Under the pieces are notes generated by a model. That model saw nothing but the letters and a program-made list of their open reading frames with translations, had not been told where the DNA came from and searched no databases. Made by a program: the position numbers and the translations under genes. Positions 5,266 to 7,029 of a DNA stretch of 7,029 bases are shown in pieces. The stretch spans positions 1-7,029 of the forward strand of contig JABFXT010000338.1 in assembly GCA_013361595.1 (NCBI GenBank), in the 5' to 3' direction. Numbering within the stretch: the stretch's first letter is position 1; each line of letters starts with the position of its first letter. This DNA is from Nocardia sp. (GTDB lineage Bacteria > Actinomycetota > Actinomycetes > Mycobacteriales > Mycobacteriaceae).

Positions 5266-7029
5266 TCAACGCGGCGCCGGACCCGTGAAACCGAGCTCAC
5301 CCAAGGCAGCCGCACCCGGCGCGGCGAAGGATCCACCGGCCAGAACCAGCGTGCGGGCCCGCTGATTCAAACACCCGGCCGACTCGAAAGCGGCCGCCAC
5401 CGCAGGCAGCGATCCAGGGCTACCGTCCAACAGGGCGGCAGCACGCTCCACGATCGCCGCGGCCACCGGATCACCGTCCGTCACCGCCCGCGCCGTCGCC
5501 AACCGCTCCCGCGCGTCCGGATCACCCATCAGAACCGCCGCCTCGGCACGTAACGCCACATACCAGTGCCGCCACACCCAGACCGACCGCTGATCCATCT
5601 CCGCCGGCTCCGCCGCCAACGCAGCCGCGGCACCAGCCGCATCCCCCTCGTGCAACAACACCAGCGCATCGAAAACCGCGAAGTAGGCATCTCGCCGCGC
5701 CGGCCTCACAGCGAGCTCGCCGGCGATCCCCAGCCACTCGGCGCGAGCCGACACCGCACCGCGCAGCCCATGAACCATCGCCACCGCGGCCGCCGCCGGC
5801 CCCAATGTCGGAGCATGCTCGCGCCCCGCGAATATCCACGCATCCAGAAAGCGATCCGCAGCCGCCAGCACCTCATCCGACCGGCCTGCCAGCGCATCCG
5901 CCACCAACAGCCGCGACGTAGCGAAATCACCCCGCTCCGCCAGCAACGGCAGATCCCGCAACTGCTCACCCCAACGGCGCGCACCCGCCAGATCACCCAC
6001 CCCGATACACGACTCGGCCGCCTCCGCGAGCGCATTCATCCGCTCCAGCGCGCTCGCCGGCGTCACCGGCACCGCCGCGAGCAACTCCACGCGCCGCCGA
6101 GCCGTATCCACCGAACCGAAAGTATCGCCCGCCCACAACTGCGCCGCCGCAAGCGCGTCCAACGCCGCACTCCGTACCAGCGGATCGCCGACACAGAACG
6201 CCGCCTCGACCGCACGCTCCGCCGCACCGACAGCCATATCCACCGCCGAACCGGACACCGGTCGCGCCGAATCACCGGAATCCGACGGCACCCCGCATTC
6301 GGCCAACGCGATCGCCGCGGCCGCACCGAGATCCGCCCCGGCCAGCACACGAGCCTCCGACAACAGCGCTGCCGCCTCCACCACCGGAAGCGGCCCGGCG
6401 AAAGTCTCGGCCATCCGATAAACCGTGATCGCGGCAGTCGCCAGATCTGTCGCCGCCGCAGCCCGATCACCCGCGCCCCGCGCGATATCGGCAGCCGCCC
6501 GCAACAGCCGATACATATCCGCACCGTCCAACCGGCAACCCGCCACCGCCGCCGCCTCACGCAGCGCAGCCGCCGCGCGAACCGAGTCACCGGCCAGCGC
6601 CGCCGCCTGCTCGTACCGGCGCTGCGACTCACCGACCAGATTCCGGGCAAAGGTCAGCGCCGCCAGCGACAACGCCAGATCATGAGCCGACCCCTGGAAC
6701 TCGGGCTTGTCCGCGGCCCACCCGAGAGCGGCCCGCAGATCATCGGCCGCCGCATCGAACACAACCCGCCACCCACCCCCCGCACCGGGCAGATCCCGCA
6801 CCAGCACCGCACCGACCTCCACACACCGGCGCAAATGCCGGGCCCGGACCTCCGCCAGTTCACCGGCCTCATCGAGTCGTTCCATCGCGTACTGGCGAAT
6901 CGTCGTCAGCATCCGGTAACGAGTACCGGCCGAAGACATGACGGCAACCAACAGACTCTGCTCCGCCAACCGCGCCAAACCATCCGCGACCACCACCGGT
7001 TCCAGCGGCGCGAACCCGGCCACCCCAGC
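5266..7029 (-). CDS. AfsR/LuxR-type STAND ATPase regulator, C-terminal part
   Basis: The last 587 residues of a large regulator; the frame stays open through the window edge, so the N-terminus and ATPase core lie outside. The first visible ~55 residues (DGLARLAEQSLLVAV, then RYRMLTTIRQYAMERLDEAGE) are the winged-helix region that follows the NB-ARC/STAND ATPase in AfsR-, SARP- and LuxR-type regulators and serine/threonine-kinase-linked homologues. The remaining ~530 residues are an alanine-rich array of helical pairs, consistent with TPR-like sensor repeats that bind a ligand or partner and gate the ATPase. The protein ends in GELGFTGPAPR with no C-terminal LuxR helix-turn-helix, so any DNA-binding domain should be N-terminal (SARP/BTAD type). 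No transmembrane segment is seen. It converges on the SDR gene to its left. Whether it controls that gene is unknown. Confidence 0.85.
   Translation of the reverse strand, partial: AGVAGFAPLEPVVVADGLARLAEQSLLVAVMSSAGTRYRMLTTIRQYAMERLDEAGELAEVRARHLRRCVEVGAVLVRDLPGAGGGWRVVFDAAADDLRAALGWAADKPEFQGSAHDLALSLAALTFARNLVGESQRRYEQAAALAGDSVRAAAALREAAAVAGCRLDGADMYRLLRAAADIARGAGDRAAAATDLATAAITVYRMAETFAGPLPVVEAAALLSEARVLAGADLGAAAAIALAECGVPSDSGDSARPVSGSAVDMAVGAAERAVEAAFCVGDPLVRSAALDALAAAQLWAGDTFGSVDTARRRVELLAAVPVTPASALERMNALAEAAESCIGVGDLAGARRWGEQLRDLPLLAERGDFATSRLLVADALAGRSDEVLAAADRFLDAWIFAGREHAPTLGPAAAAVAMVHGLRGAVSARAEWLGIAGELAVRPARRDAYFAVFDALVLLHEGDAAGAAAALAAEPAEMDQRSVWVWRHWYVALRAEAAVLMGDPDARERLATARAVTDGDPVAAAIVERAAALLDGSPGSLPAVAAAFESAGCLNQRARTLVLAGGSFAAPGAAALGELGFTGPAPR

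Overview
This is a window of high-GC actinobacterial DNA. GTG starts, apparently leaderless promoters, strongly G/C-ending codons and the mix of families (TetR, classical SDRs, a large AfsR/LuxR-type STAND regulator, APH-like kinase) fit Nocardia or a close relative. No single marker fixes the genus. Two genes run off the edges: an APH-like kinase on the left and the large regulator on the right.

Left block (1-3111): a class A flavin monooxygenase (minus strand) is followed with almost no gap by a 35-codon ORF and then an APH/choline-kinase-fold protein. The junctions are TGA-G-GTG and an overlapping GTGA, so the three look translationally coupled. A TetR-family regulator is divergent from the monooxygenase. 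Between them lies a 26-bp inverted repeat (AAGTGACTTA-N6-TAACTCACTT), a good candidate for the TetR operator. The simplest reading is a TetR-controlled cassette in which an aromatic, perhaps antibiotic-like, substrate is hydroxylated and a kinase-fold protein is co-expressed. The kinase-fold protein has lost two of the usual catalytic-loop residues.

Middle gap (3112-3473): no intact gene. An AT-rich patch carries two 15-bp direct repeats 31 bp apart. The second contains a GATAAT -10 box placed correctly for a leaderless GTG at 3417. The first ~16 codons from that GTG resemble the N-terminus of an HxlR-family regulator, and the resemblance then stops just before the 3' end of the next gene. 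I read this as a promoter plus the stump of a deleted regulator gene.

Right block (3474-7029): two divergent short-chain dehydrogenases/reductases (SDRs) share a 213-bp control region with two unrelated strong palindromes. One is a perfect 9-bp-arm repeat in front of the minus-strand SDR. The other is a 40-bp, 19-of-20-matched palindrome lying over the probable transcription start of the plus-strand SDR. The plus-strand SDR keeps Ser-Tyr-Lys but lacks the usual Asn of the catalytic tetrad. It converges, with a 16-bp gap, on the C-terminal 587 residues of a large AfsR/LuxR-type signalling regulator.

No RNA gene, CRISPR array, insertion sequence or att site was seen. The window is mainly an accessory oxidoreductase/regulator neighbourhood. 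I do not see a clear-cut new defence or mobile system. The most unusual items are the coupled 35-aa ORF, the degenerate kinase motif, the HxlR-like stump and the two palindromes.
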